A DNA stretch of 64,000 nt, taken from SYFY01 sp031385325 (GTDB lineage: Bacteria; Pseudomonadota; Gammaproteobacteria; Pseudomonadales; Azotimanducaceae). Shown piece by piece: positions 52,785 to 62,263 of this stretch (the stretch's first letter is position 1; each line of letters starts with the position of its first letter). The notes under the pieces were generated by a model. The model saw only the letters and a program-made list of their open reading frames with translations. It made no database searches and was not told the origin of the DNA. The stretch lies in assembly GCA_031385325.1 (NCBI GenBank), contig JANNBJ010000107.1, positions 1 through 64,000 on the forward strand, given 5' to 3'. The translations under genes and the position numbers were made by a program.

Positions 52785-53573
52785 ATGATTCTCGCGCTGG
52801 ATGTCGGCAACTCCCAGATTTTCTGTGGCGTCTTCGACGATGACGAACTCATCGTCCAGTTCCGTCGTGCCTCCACACAAAAAGCGTCCTCCGACGAGAT
52901 CGGCATTTTCCTGCGCGCCGCGTTACGAGAAAACGATGTCGACCCACAGTCGATTGATGCGGTGGTCGCCTGCTCGGTTGTCCCTGACCTCAACTATTCG
53001 ATTCGCGCCTGCTGCCAGAAGTACTTCAAGGTCGAGCCGCTCATGCTGCGCCCGGGCATCAAGACCGGCCTCAAGATCAAATACAAGGACCCGAAGGAAG
53101 TAGGCGCCGATCGCATCGCCGATGCCATGGGAGGCATCAAGCTGTATCCGGACCGGAATCTCATCATCGTCGACTTCGGCACAGCAACTACCGTGTGCGC
53201 CGTGACCAAACAACGTGAGTTCCTCGGTGGCAATATCCTGCCAGGTGTCCGCCTCTCGATGGAGGCGCTTGAAGCGCGGACGGCGCAACTGCCTACCGTC
53301 GAAATCAAGCCGGTGCGCTTCGCCATCGGTCGCTCCACCATCGAGAGCATCCAGAGTGGGCTGTACTGGAGCAACGTCGGTATGGTGAAAGAACTGTCGA
53401 CACGAATTACTGCCGAAGTCTTCCCGGATGAAAAGCCACTACTGATCGCCACTGGTGGCTTCTCGCATCTATTCGATCGTGAGGGTATTTTTGACGCCGT
53501 GGTACCCGACCTGATCCTGGTCGGACTACTTGAAGCCCATCGCCTGAATCCAAAGGGTGAAGAGCCGGAGTAG
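52785..53573 (+). CDS. coaX: Type III pantothenate kinase
   Basis: A 262-residue kinase catalysing the first step of CoA synthesis. The ATP-binding start is ILALDVGNSQIFCGVF, with GADRIADAMGG, IIVDFGTATTVCAV and GGNILPGVRLSMEA all matching CoaX. It belongs to the type III group, which is not inhibited by CoA. ATG 52785 is chosen because the family begins at this hydrophobic residue; the longer start has no support. It lies upstream of a thiolase gene in a CoA-centred stretch. Confidence 0.95.
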   Translation: MILALDVGNSQIFCGVFDDDELIVQFRRASTQKASSDEIGIFLRAALRENDVDPQSIDAVVACSVVPDLNYSIRACCQKYFKVEPLMLRPGIKTGLKIKYKDPKEVGADRIADAMGGIKLYPDRNLIIVDFGTATTVCAVTKQREFLGGNILPGVRLSMEALEARTAQLPTVEIKPVRFAIGRSTIESIQSGLYWSNVGMVKELSTRITAEVFPDEKPLLIATGGFSHLFDREGIFDAVVPDLILVGLLEAHRLNPKGEEPE

Positions 53574-53578
53574 CTCAA

Positions 53579-53614
53579 CCAACTCTCCTTCCAACTCTCT
53601 ATCCAACTCTCTAT
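53579..53614 (+). repeat. Three 12-bp tandem repeats after the coaX stop codon
   Basis: CCAACTCTCCTT, then CCAACTCTCTAT twice, begin at 53579, 53591 and 53603, just after the TAG at 53571-53573. The period equals that of the array behind the NRPS gene, although the sequences are unrelated. Confidence 0.8.
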
Positions 53615-53650
53615 CCAACAAACCAGTAAGCGACCAACCAGGAAACCAAC

Positions 53651-54832
53651 ATGCAAGACGTTGTCATCGTAGACGCAGCCCGCTCCGCAGTCGGCAAGAA
53701 AAAAGGCTCACTCGGCTGGGTGCACCCGACGGATACCCTTGGCCCGATCATGATGGGTCTGCTCAAGCGTAATGGCCTCGAAGGCAAGCACGTCGATCAG
53801 GTCATCGGCGGCTGCATCAACAAGCTCGCGGCGCAAGGCATGAATGTCACCCGGACCGCGTGGCTTGCCAATGGTGGTGGCGAAGCGACGCCCTGCATCA
53901 CGATCGACTCCCAGTGTGGCAGCTCACAACAGGCCGCGGGTCTTGCCTACAGCCTCATTCGTTCCGGCATGGCCGACGTCGTGATGGCATGTGGCGTCGA
54001 GAACATGACTCGCCTGCCGATCGGTTCAGACGCCATCGGGCTGCCCAAGGAATACGGCAAGGTGGTCGCCAAGAGCTACTTCGAGCATTACGAATTCACC
54101 AGCCAGTTCGAAGGCGCTGAGCGGGTCGCCGAGAAATACCAGATCACCCGCAAGGACGCCGACGGCTTTGGTCTGCAATCCCAGCAGCGCGCAGCAAAGG
54201 CGCAGGACGAAGGCCGCTTCAAGTCGCAGATCATTCCGCTGGAAATTCCAGTGTTTGATGACAAAGGCGAAAAGACCGGTGCCACCAAGATATTCGAGCG
54301 GGACGAGATCCCTCGCGACACCAGCCTTGAAGCACTTGCCGGACTCAAGCCGGTTGCACGCGAAAATGGCGTGCATACCGCCGGCCAGTCATCACAGATC
54401 GCCGATGGTGCTGCCGCTGTGCTGCTCATGAGCGCAGCCAAAGCCAAAGAACTGGGCCTCAAGCCAAAAGCGCGGCTGGTCGATTCCGTGCTGGTGGGCT
54501 GTGATCCGGTGCTGATGCTGGAAGGTCCGATTCCGGCGACTGAAAAGCTGCTGGCGAATGCCGGCATCAAGATCAATGACATCGACGTCTTCGAAGTGAA
54601 CGAAGCTTTTGCGTCGGTCGTGCTCGGCTGGGCCAAGGCCGTTGGGGCCGACATGAAAAAGGTCAATCCGAATGGTGGCGCAATCGCGCTGGGCCATCCC
54701 CTTGGTGCGACCGGCTGCTTCCTGATCACCAAGGCGGTGTATGAACTCGAGCGAACCGGTGGGCGATATGGCCTGGTCAGCATGTGCTGCGGTGGTGGTC
54801 TGGGTACTGGAACCCTGATCGAACGGATCTGA
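53651..54832 (+). CDS. Thiolase-family acetyl-CoA acyltransferase
   Basis: A 393-residue thiolase. The acyl-accepting Cys is in ITIDSQCGSSQQ, the catalytic His in GGAIALGHPLGATG, and the second Cys in SMCCGGGLGTGTLIERI. All three are intact. It cleaves 3-ketoacyl-CoA or makes acetoacetyl-CoA. AGGAAA precedes the ATG, and a strong hairpin terminator follows. Specificity cannot be settled. Confidence 0.95.
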   Translation: MQDVVIVDAARSAVGKKKGSLGWVHPTDTLGPIMMGLLKRNGLEGKHVDQVIGGCINKLAAQGMNVTRTAWLANGGGEATPCITIDSQCGSSQQAAGLAYSLIRSGMADVVMACGVENMTRLPIGSDAIGLPKEYGKVVAKSYFEHYEFTSQFEGAERVAEKYQITRKDADGFGLQSQQRAAKAQDEGRFKSQIIPLEIPVFDDKGEKTGATKIFERDEIPRDTSLEALAGLKPVARENGVHTAGQSSQIADGAAAVLLMSAAKAKELGLKPKARLVDSVLVGCDPVLMLEGPIPATEKLLANAGIKINDIDVFEVNEAFASVVLGWAKAVGADMKKVNPNGGAIALGHPLGATGCFLITKAVYELERTGGRYGLVSMCCGGGLGTGTLIERI

Positions 54833-54852
54833 TCTGAGCGTCGCCTGCACTA

Positions 54853-54881
54853 ACAGGGCCGCACACGCGGCCCTGTTTGTT
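54853..54881 (+). terminator. Rho-independent terminator after the thiolase gene
   Basis: ACAGGGCCGC-ACAC-GCGGCCCTGT is a perfect 10-bp stem with a four-base loop, followed by TTGTT. It begins 20 bp after the thiolase stop codon. Confidence 0.85.
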
Positions 54882-54900
54882 CACGTGCAACCCGGCTGAA

Positions 54901-55395
54901 ATGCAACAACCCCCTTCACCACATGGTGTGTTGTGGCGCTGGTTTTCCGCATGGGTCGCACTGCCCACCGTTTCCATCGTCATGATGAAACTGGCGACCG
55001 CGTTCGATCGCCCGTTGATGCAGCTTACACGCGGGCGATTGCGGCTCAGTTTTGTCATTCCCGTCCTGTTATTGCGTGTGCGAGGTCGGAAAACAGGCGC
55101 GATGCGTGAAGTGCCGCTGTTGTATGTCCCGGACGGTGATTCGGTACTGCTGCTGGCATCCAACGCCGGGCAAGGTCGATTGCCGGCGTGGTATCTCAAT
55201 CTCCTTCAGTCGCCACAAGTCGACGTCGTGCTGTCCGGATTACCAAAGACGATGTCAGTCATCGAGTTGAGCGGTGTGCAGCGGGAGAAGGCCTGGGAAA
55301 AGGCGGTGGCTCTGTATCCCGGCTATGCGGTTTATCAGCAGCGGACGCCTTATCCGATTCCGTTGGTACGTTTGTCAGAAACAGCCCAGGCGTGA
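54901..55395 (+). CDS. DDN-family nitroreductase/quinone reductase-like protein
   Basis: A 164-residue protein of the F420-type deazaflavin-dependent nitroreductase fold (PF04075 as I recall). Markers are LRVRGRKTGAMREVPLLYVP and SNAGQGRLPAWYLNLLQSP. Members reduce quinones or nitro groups with F420H2, mostly in Actinobacteria; here the cofactor is not proven. A longer TTG start at 54877 exists but would begin inside the terminator, so ATG 54901 is used. Confidence 0.8.
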   Translation: MQQPPSPHGVLWRWFSAWVALPTVSIVMMKLATAFDRPLMQLTRGRLRLSFVIPVLLLRVRGRKTGAMREVPLLYVPDGDSVLLLASNAGQGRLPAWYLNLLQSPQVDVVLSGLPKTMSVIELSGVQREKAWEKAVALYPGYAVYQQRTPYPIPLVRLSETAQA

Positions 55396-55550
55396 CGTTG
55401 CCAAAGGCTGATCAAGCACACCGCCTTCGTTTGCAGCAACCGTAATTTCTCCAACCCGTACCAGACGGGCGACACTGTCGACAAGATCGGTATGCGGGAC
55501 ATCACCTGGGCCGCGACTGTGCGGCAGACTGTTGCAAGTTGTGGCAAGGG

Positions 55551-56255
55551 TCACTCTTTCAATACCACTCTGAGTGTCGACTCGCCGTGATTCTTGAAGC
55601 CCATCCGCGTATACAGTCCGCAGGCACGGATGTTGTCCGATACCACATGCAGGAATGGCAACTCGCCACGGGCCAGTTCTCGGGCGATCAGACAGTTGAC
55701 CAGACGGCGAGCATAACCACGCCCCTCGAAGTCCGGGTGCGTGCAGACCGCACTGATTTCGCGGTTGCCGTGAAAAAACAGTCGCTCACCCGCCATCGCT
55801 ATCAGCCGCCTGTCGATGAAAATGCCGAAGAACTCGCCGAGTTCGATGGCACGAGGCCCGAATACGGTGAAATCCGCGTCAGCGGCCAGCGATACCACCG
55901 CTGCCACATCCTCTCGGCGCAGCTGAACAATTTCGTTGGATCCTCGTTCAGACCGGTGGCGAACTTGAACAGCACCGGTTGGCGCAGGGGCATCCCAGAA
56001 CATGGTCACCAACTGCTTCTCTACCAGGACCCGCCAGCCGCGCGGCGTGACGCCTGCCCAGGCTTCGCAATAAAGTATTTCACCAGCGGCACTCCAGGGT
56101 GCCAAGGCATCAAAGTCCGGTACCTGCGGATCTGAAAACCCGACCAGAGGCGGGTAGCCCGTCGCATAACGACGTGCCCCACCGGCTCCTGCCGCCATCG
56201 CAGCATGTGGGCCAGACAGACATTGCCAGGCTGAATTGTCCAGTTCCGAGGGCAT
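55551..56255 (-). CDS. GNAT-family N-acetyltransferase
   Basis: A 234-residue acetyltransferase. The acetyl-CoA pyrophosphate loop is HPDFEGRGYARRLVNCL, after a typical beta-strand EISAVCTH, and the closing NIRACGLYTRMGFKNHGES is standard for GNATs (FR47-like group). It transfers acetyl groups to an unknown amine. It is convergent with the DDN gene. Confidence 0.85.
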   Translation of the reverse strand: MPSELDNSAWQCLSGPHAAMAAGAGGARRYATGYPPLVGFSDPQVPDFDALAPWSAAGEILYCEAWAGVTPRGWRVLVEKQLVTMFWDAPAPTGAVQVRHRSERGSNEIVQLRREDVAAVVSLAADADFTVFGPRAIELGEFFGIFIDRRLIAMAGERLFFHGNREISAVCTHPDFEGRGYARRLVNCLIARELARGELPFLHVVSDNIRACGLYTRMGFKNHGESTLRVVLKE

Positions 56256-56283
56256 CAGACACGCTCCCTGCTGTGATATTTCG

Positions 56284-56319
56284 TGGGTCCGCTTCTCTAC
56301 ATGGGTCCGCTTCTCTACA
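56284..56319. repeat. 18-bp tandem duplication in the GNAT/cyclase spacer
   Basis: TGGGTCCGCTTCTCTACA occurs twice in direct succession (56284-56301, 56302-56319), with a shorter trace after it, and a CACCCGT doublet lies a little downstream. It is the third short tandem array in this part of the window. No function is seen. Confidence 0.8.
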
Positions 56320-56510
56320 TAGATCCCTTACCACACCCGTCACCCGTCACCCTTTTGGCAATCACCCGACCCTTGCCTGAGGAGCCAACACACGGCCCTC
56401 ATCGTGTAGCACCGTTCCTGACCATGATCAAGAACCGGGCAAGTCAACGTCAACGCACAGACGCGTGTACCATCATGCCGATCTGATCAACACCCACATA
56501 CTCAACCCTG

Positions 56511-58265
56511 ATGGAAACCACGGCAGCCCGTTATCTCGCAGTCATCCTCTCTGCCGATGTCGTTGACTATTCGCGGCACATGGCGAGGGATGAAGAGTCG
56601 ACCATTCGGCAGGTTGGCGAACTTCGCCGGCGCGTCCAGTCGACTGTTCAGGAGTATTCAGGTCGATTGGTTGATTTCACCGGCGACAACTTCCTGGTCC
56701 AGTTCCCGGCACCGGTTGATGCCGTCCGCTTTGCGCTCGATCTTCAAGCCAATCCCGGCAAGCTGATCCTCAGGATCGGCATGCATCTGGGCGAGGTGCG
56801 TGCCGAAGACGGTTTGTTGTTCGGCGACACCGTCAACATCGCAGCGCGAATCCAGGGCCTCGCGGAACCTGGTGGTGTCTGCGTATCGGCAAGCATTCTC
56901 TCCAGCATCGAAAATCAGCTGCAGGTCCAGGCGACCAACCTCGGCACTCCAGTGCTGAAAAACCTGCCGCAGCGTGTCCAGGTGTTTCAGATCATCCACC
57001 TCGAGGCGGCTACCGACCGACGTGGCGAAACGCCCAGCCGCGGGCAACGAGATCTCAGCGCCCTGTGTCGCATTGCCGTGCTGCCCTTCGAAACGTTGAC
57101 GCGTGCAGAAGAAGACGAGGTGCTGGCCGACGGAATGACTGAGGACGTCATCGGCCTGTTGTCCCGGTTACCCGGTTTCCACGTCATTTCTCGCACCTCG
57201 ACGTTTGCGTACAAGGGACGTTCGCAGGATGTCCGGCAGGCTGCCGAACGACTCGGTGTTCAGTACATTGTTTCCGGGTCGGTGCGACGCTCTGGCTCCC
57301 GAATTCGCATCACCGCTCAGCTCGCCGATGCTGAACACGGCACCCAACTGTGGTCGGAACGCTACGATCGAACGCTGGATGACATCTTTGCAGTTCAGGA
57401 TGAGGTTACCCGAGCCATCGCGGCGCAGCTCATGCCTGAATTGACTGCTGCCGAAGGGTCCCGCGCCCGACTCGAAGCACCAGACAATCTCGATGCCTGG
57501 TCGTATTACCAACGAGCACTGGCTGAGCGGCTGCGACCCTCGACACGGGTCAGCCTGAATGAGACGGAAGACCTCTTGCTCCAGTCGATTCGCTGTGATC
57601 CAAACTTTGCCCCGGCTCACTCCTTTCTCGGCAATGTGCTGGCAACCAGAATCCTGTTCGGCTGGAGTGATCAGATCGCACAGGACGGTACGCGTGCGCT
57701 TGCAAGCAGCAGTCGCGCCGCTGAACTGGCGCCTAATCATCCCTCTGTTCTGCATGACCGCGGAATCGCCCTGGGGGTGCTCGATCGATCAGGAGACGGT
57801 GAATCGCTGATCCTGAAATCGGTCGAACTCAACCCGAACAACGCGCACGGCTGGGCTACGCTGGGTTACATGGCGGTACGTGCAAAAAAACCGGAACTCG
57901 GCATCGAGCATGTGTCGCGCGCCATCAGCCTTTCTCCGCACGATCAGCGCGTCTACCTCTGGGATGCGTATCTTGCGGTGGCTTATGCGTCGCTGGAACA
58001 GTATGCCAATTGCCTGGAGCATGCCGAGCGATCAACTCGCAGCTTCGACGGACTGGAACTGCCCTGGTTCCTGCGCACCGTGGCGTCAGCCTCGCTTGGG
58101 CGCCTCGAAGAAGCGTACGGTGCTGCCACAAACTTCAGGCAACGCTGGCCGGATATCACGGACCTCGCTTTGAAGTCCATCGTCAAGCGTCAGGGGCCGC
58201 CAGATCGTGAACTCTCGGAGCGTCTGCAGGCACTGTTCTGGAAGCTCTATTCCCAACCACGTTGA
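56511..58265 (+). CDS. Class III adenylate cyclase with FlgO-like and TPR domains
   Basis: A 584-residue soluble protein. The N-terminal cyclase domain has the metal Asp residues in SADVVDYSRH and DFTGDNFLVQF, and the catalytic Asn/Arg in GDTVNIAARIQG. After a linker comes an FlgO-like part (IAVLPFETLTRAEEDEVLAD...GVQYIVSGSVRRSGSRIRIT), then about 240 residues of TPR-like helices. This architecture is frequent in proteobacteria and makes cAMP under an unknown signal. The start has no clear ribosome site. Confidence 0.9.
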   Translation: METTAARYLAVILSADVVDYSRHMARDEESTIRQVGELRRRVQSTVQEYSGRLVDFTGDNFLVQFPAPVDAVRFALDLQANPGKLILRIGMHLGEVRAEDGLLFGDTVNIAARIQGLAEPGGVCVSASILSSIENQLQVQATNLGTPVLKNLPQRVQVFQIIHLEAATDRRGETPSRGQRDLSALCRIAVLPFETLTRAEEDEVLADGMTEDVIGLLSRLPGFHVISRTSTFAYKGRSQDVRQAAERLGVQYIVSGSVRRSGSRIRITAQLADAEHGTQLWSERYDRTLDDIFAVQDEVTRAIAAQLMPELTAAEGSRARLEAPDNLDAWSYYQRALAERLRPSTRVSLNETEDLLLQSIRCDPNFAPAHSFLGNVLATRILFGWSDQIAQDGTRALASSSRAAELAPNHPSVLHDRGIALGVLDRSGDGESLILKSVELNPNNAHGWATLGYMAVRAKKPELGIEHVSRAISLSPHDQRVYLWDAYLAVAYASLEQYANCLEHAERSTRSFDGLELPWFLRTVASASLGRLEEAYGAATNFRQRWPDITDLALKSIVKRQGPPDRELSERLQALFWKLYSQPR

Positions 58266-58290
58266 TCGTGTCGTGCGTGAAGTTGGCCGG

Positions 58291-60978
58291 TCAGTGAGGG
58301 CGGGGGATGACAACGGCGGTTCTGGCCATGACCAATCGGAAACCCTGCAGCGGACTGTCATCGAAATTGGCGTAGGCCACCAGTGACATCAGACGGTCAG
58401 TCTCCTGCCCCAGATTCGCAAAACGATCTGCCAGGTAGTACGGCGGGGCCGCCTGGTAGACCAGGGTCGCCTCAACCTCAACCGCGTCTTCCGCTTTGAA
58501 CCCCTTCCTGAAACTGGCGACATAACGAACCTCATCGTAACCGGCTATTGGTGCTCGAACCGGCAGACCGCCTTTGGCAACGGGACGAGTCACGTTGGCC
58601 CAGTCACCAGTAAGCGACCAGCCCCGTGGCAGGATGCGATTGTCTTTCATCTCGTTGAAGAGACTGAAAAAGCTCGTCGTCAGCATGCCCAAGTTGTCGG
58701 TATGCCGCTGTTCGTAGATCTGTACCTCATTGGGACTGTTGATGATGTCGAAGTCGGGCAGCAGTTGACTCGGTGCGGACGCGAACTCACTGGGCAAGGC
58801 CACACCTTCGCTATCTGTCAGTACCCCGGCGGCGTTCATGGCGCCTGACTGCCACAAGATCTGTCCATTCGCTCCCTTCACGGCTAACTGCAGAACAGCC
58901 CGACGAAATCCGACCCCTGAAGGAAACTTGTGGCCGGTCAGATTATCGACACGCACGGTCGCCAGCAGTTTGCCGTCAACCATTCGAACGTCACGAATCA
59001 CGAGTGTTGCTGCCTGCTGCGCCATGCGGACCGCCTCGTCACCGGCCAGTCGAATCCGCGGTATCGGATTCTGTTCTGCTCCCGGTGTAGGCCCCGCCGC
59101 ATCGAACACACAGTGCCCAAGCGTGTCGGGAAATTGCTGGAACAAACCCAGAGCAAACGCATTGACCCCAACCAGGGTGTGCCGGCGGTAGGGCCGCGGT
59201 TGTACCGAGATCAGGGTGTCATCGGCGCGGTGCGGCACGGCAGGAAAACGATTGTCTTCGATCCCGGCAATGCGCGACACAAGGGGTGTTGCCGCATCGA
59301 GATGAAAGGTGTCCGGCATATGACAGGCAGCACAGGTCTTCTGTGCAGGACCACCGTCCCGATAGTCACTGTTGAGCCATTCCAGATAGGTGGTCTGTTC
59401 GTGGACCTGCTTGAAAGATGATGGATCGCCGGGCATGCCACGTGGTATCGCTGGCGGGACAACCGTATGGCAGGACCCACACAACGCACTCGAACCGATT
59501 TGCGTTCCATGCTCGGGCGTCAGTCCGATGGACTGCTGCATCGGCATCACCAACGGGTCCTTGAAGGGGCCATAAACCCGGCCCGCAGGACCAGTCTTGA
59601 ACCCGGCGTTGAAACTCGGTGGTGTGCCCAGCCCATCAGGGGTGATGTGATGACACGTCGTGCAGGCAACCCCGCCACGACCCAGCGCACCGACCTTTGC
59701 GTGCGGGTCATCTCCGATTGCGTACAACATCGCCTTGTTGAATCCCTGACCGCCTTCCGTCTTGAAAGTACGCGCGCCCTGAACTGCGTGACACGACAGG
59801 CAGAATTCCTGAATGTAATCGGCGCGCTCCGGGCGCAGCGAAATTTCCGATTCGAGTTGGGCAAGGAAAATCGGATCGCGGGCGGCCAGCCCCATCATTG
59901 ACGCACTCCACTCTCCCCATGGAGAAATGTTGTACAACTCACCGTGATCCGTCGCGATCATCATTTCCGGCAGGATGGAGCCGGCCAGGGAGCTGGAGTC
60001 ATGACAACCGTTGCAGTTGTCTGCAGAGAGGAACGTGTCCTTTCCATTCTTCGGCACGGGTACGTGATCAAACGAGGTGTCCATTGGCAACGGCTTGACG
60101 TTGCCCGGCGCAGGAATGGGTCGTCCTTTAAAAGTGGCCACAATGGCGGGATTTGGTACTGATCGCGGCAATGGCAGATCGCCGTCAGTACTCAACTGGC
60201 AGCTGCTTCGCTGTCGCACGTACCGACTATGCGAGGAGTCACGACCGACCAGTGGTTGCGCGGGCGAGGAACCGGCACGCTTCAACGGTGCCACAAAATC
60301 GAAGTAGGCATAGGTCTGGATGTCCTTGGCATCGATGTTGCCAAGCGATGCAAAGGTAAGCTGTGTTGTATCAGCAGAAGCATGGCACGCCAGGCAGAAG
60401 TTCATTCCCTGCTGCGCTCCAAGAAACTGTTTCCCGTTGGTGGCATTGTCAGGGCGGTAATACAACAGCCATATCCAGCCATCATGCGATCCACCTGCCT
60501 TGCGTTGCATCACTGCCCAGCCAGTGACCGGATCGTCCGGTCCCTTGGGCAGGACCTCTGCATACATCTCCTTGATGATCATGGCGTCATCCGGAATCGC
60601 CCCTTTGCGGCCACCACGCAGCCAGGCGACTACCGGTTCGGAGTAGTACACCCGTGACCGCGCATGGGTGGCTGCGCTTGCGCCAGCGAGGTACGGCCCC
60701 GTGCGGCGGATGCCATCCGTCAGCTGAGTATGGTCCCGGGTCCAGGCCCTGTAACCGTTGTCGTTGAGGAGACTGTCGACCAGAAAAACGCAGTATTTGA
60801 GCGATGGTTGGTGCTCGAACACTTTGCACTCGGCTGGAATTTCTGATGCTCCAGCGGAAAGGACTTCCGCTGCGCCGGCATGCATGCCGAATGAGACAAC
60901 GATGGCCCCGGAAATCATGACGAAGGCAGACAGAATCTGTTTGCAGATCTTCTCAGCGTGGTTTGGTCGGTCGATCAC
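58291..60978 (-). CDS. Exported multihaem c-type cytochrome with P460-like N-terminal domain
   Basis: An 895-residue exported protein. After a signal segment (MISGAIVVSFGMHAGAAE) comes a region resembling cytochrome P460 (GYLAGA...VYYSEPVVAWL, DPVTGWAVMQRKAGG). There are six CxxCH haem sites: CLACH near 195, CNGCH 322, CLSCH 393, CTTCH 439, CGSCH 500 and CAACH 549. The last 300 residues contain beta-rich sequence without haem sites. It is a periplasmic electron-transfer or oxidase protein; substrate unknown. The next genes upstream on this strand are two exported proteins of one family, probably co-expressed. Confidence 0.85.
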   Translation of the reverse strand: MIDRPNHAEKICKQILSAFVMISGAIVVSFGMHAGAAEVLSAGASEIPAECKVFEHQPSLKYCVFLVDSLLNDNGYRAWTRDHTQLTDGIRRTGPYLAGASAATHARSRVYYSEPVVAWLRGGRKGAIPDDAMIIKEMYAEVLPKGPDDPVTGWAVMQRKAGGSHDGWIWLLYYRPDNATNGKQFLGAQQGMNFCLACHASADTTQLTFASLGNIDAKDIQTYAYFDFVAPLKRAGSSPAQPLVGRDSSHSRYVRQRSSCQLSTDGDLPLPRSVPNPAIVATFKGRPIPAPGNVKPLPMDTSFDHVPVPKNGKDTFLSADNCNGCHDSSSLAGSILPEMMIATDHGELYNISPWGEWSASMMGLAARDPIFLAQLESEISLRPERADYIQEFCLSCHAVQGARTFKTEGGQGFNKAMLYAIGDDPHAKVGALGRGGVACTTCHHITPDGLGTPPSFNAGFKTGPAGRVYGPFKDPLVMPMQQSIGLTPEHGTQIGSSALCGSCHTVVPPAIPRGMPGDPSSFKQVHEQTTYLEWLNSDYRDGGPAQKTCAACHMPDTFHLDAATPLVSRIAGIEDNRFPAVPHRADDTLISVQPRPYRRHTLVGVNAFALGLFQQFPDTLGHCVFDAAGPTPGAEQNPIPRIRLAGDEAVRMAQQAATLVIRDVRMVDGKLLATVRVDNLTGHKFPSGVGFRRAVLQLAVKGANGQILWQSGAMNAAGVLTDSEGVALPSEFASAPSQLLPDFDIINSPNEVQIYEQRHTDNLGMLTTSFFSLFNEMKDNRILPRGWSLTGDWANVTRPVAKGGLPVRAPIAGYDEVRYVASFRKGFKAEDAVEVEATLVYQAAPPYYLADRFANLGQETDRLMSLVAYANFDDSPLQGFRLVMARTAVVIPRPH

Positions 60979-61163
60979 AGGCCTGGTCCCGGCACCTGAG
61001 CCTTCAGCACACCCAACTGGGTGAGTTCGAATTGCCTGTCGGACAGTTCCGGATCCGCTTGTCGCTCAGACGCGACAATCAACGGAATAACCACTCGGCC
61101 GAACCACATGAACACTCTCCTCGAAGACGGCTCGAGTCGTCATGGCGCTGCAATCCCCAGCGC

Positions 61164-62210
61164 TCACTGCCCGCCAGTGGACGCCCCGCCCTTCTCTGCT
61201 GCCTTGTCGGCCTCCAGCAACCGCGCGCCACGCAGCATGTTTCCCATCGCGAGGTTTCCCTCGTGACAGGCGTACTCAAACAAACGATCTTCGGTACGTG
61301 GCCAGGGATACTCGCCACTGAACGCTGTTGTCCACACCTTGGGATCTTCGACCTTGAAGCTGTAGAGCAACGTGTTGTCATCCAGCTTCCTGAATCGCTC
61401 GACGACGTGCAGATCCTCGCCCGCCAGGTACATCGCCGGCGTGTCACGGAAGTTGGTGGTGTCGACGACCAGCGTGTCCCCTTCCCACCAACCGATGGAA
61501 TCACCGAGCCACTTGCGCACGTCTGCGGGCGCATGCTCACTGTTCATGCGTACGATGCGCGCGTCATGCACCATCTCCGAGAGAATCATCACGTGATGCT
61601 CCGTCTGCACGATGCGATGCAGGTTGTTGTACAACGCGGGCAGCATCGGTGGTCCACCGGTGGAGCTGAATCCGAGCAAACACCGATCCGACAACGTGGT
61701 GGACTCAGGGTTGTCCCAGGGTCCAGGACCGGGATACCACCACGCAGCACCTTCGTTGGGTCGGAACATCGCAAAAAACCTGGCCGCACGGCCCATACCG
61801 TATGGCGTCATGGGTGGTTGGCGCCCATTGACCGGATCGTGAAGGATGGAGGTACGGAACTTGCCATCGACCAGCGCCGCAGTTTCCCCGTTGTCGATCC
61901 AGAAGCTGTTGTAGCCACCAACATTACCTGCCGCGCCGGACGATCCATCACCACCTGCAGGAGGCGCCTCCCGATTCGGATCACTGTCCAGCTGGCCAGC
62001 AGTCATGGCGGCTTTCGCCGTCTCTTCGATTTTTTTCGCATCCGTAGGCGACATGTACAACTTGTCACCAAACGCTTCCGGTCGCTGCAGCGGTGTCAAC
62101 GTTGCAATGTCATAGGTGCCAGACAGATCCGGCGCCTTGCCCGCAGCGGACACCGACGCCGACAGACCGGTCAACAACATGGCAACACACATCAGGATCA
62201 ATTGTTTCAT
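61164..62210 (-). CDS. Exported protein of unknown function, paralogue of the next
   Basis: A 348-residue exported protein with a standard signal peptide (LILMCVAMLLTGLSASVSAA). It shares with the 62264-63124 product the opening PDL(S/N)G and the motif DSIGWWEGDTLVVDTT; the latter is a repeated feature of a family seen in soil and marine bacteria that has no known activity. The Gly/Ser-rich middle (APPAGGDGSSGAAGN) is a flexible linker. It lies between the multihaem cytochrome and its paralogue and may form one envelope-located unit with them. Confidence 0.7.
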   Translation of the reverse strand: MKQLILMCVAMLLTGLSASVSAAGKAPDLSGTYDIATLTPLQRPEAFGDKLYMSPTDAKKIEETAKAAMTAGQLDSDPNREAPPAGGDGSSGAAGNVGGYNSFWIDNGETAALVDGKFRTSILHDPVNGRQPPMTPYGMGRAARFFAMFRPNEGAAWWYPGPGPWDNPESTTLSDRCLLGFSSTGGPPMLPALYNNLHRIVQTEHHVMILSEMVHDARIVRMNSEHAPADVRKWLGDSIGWWEGDTLVVDTTNFRDTPAMYLAGEDLHVVERFRKLDDNTLLYSFKVEDPKVWTTAFSGEYPWPRTEDRLFEYACHEGNLAMGNMLRGARLLEADKAAEKGGASTGGQ

Positions 62211-62263
62211 CTCATCCTCCTGGCGATCTGGTTACCTCGCCCGCATTGTTCAAAAAATGCGGC

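Noticed and set aside
55350..55547. 65-codon minus-strand frame between the DDN and GNAT genes
   Set aside because: It overlaps the end of the DDN gene and has no recognised motif; a small remnant remains possible but cannot be supported.
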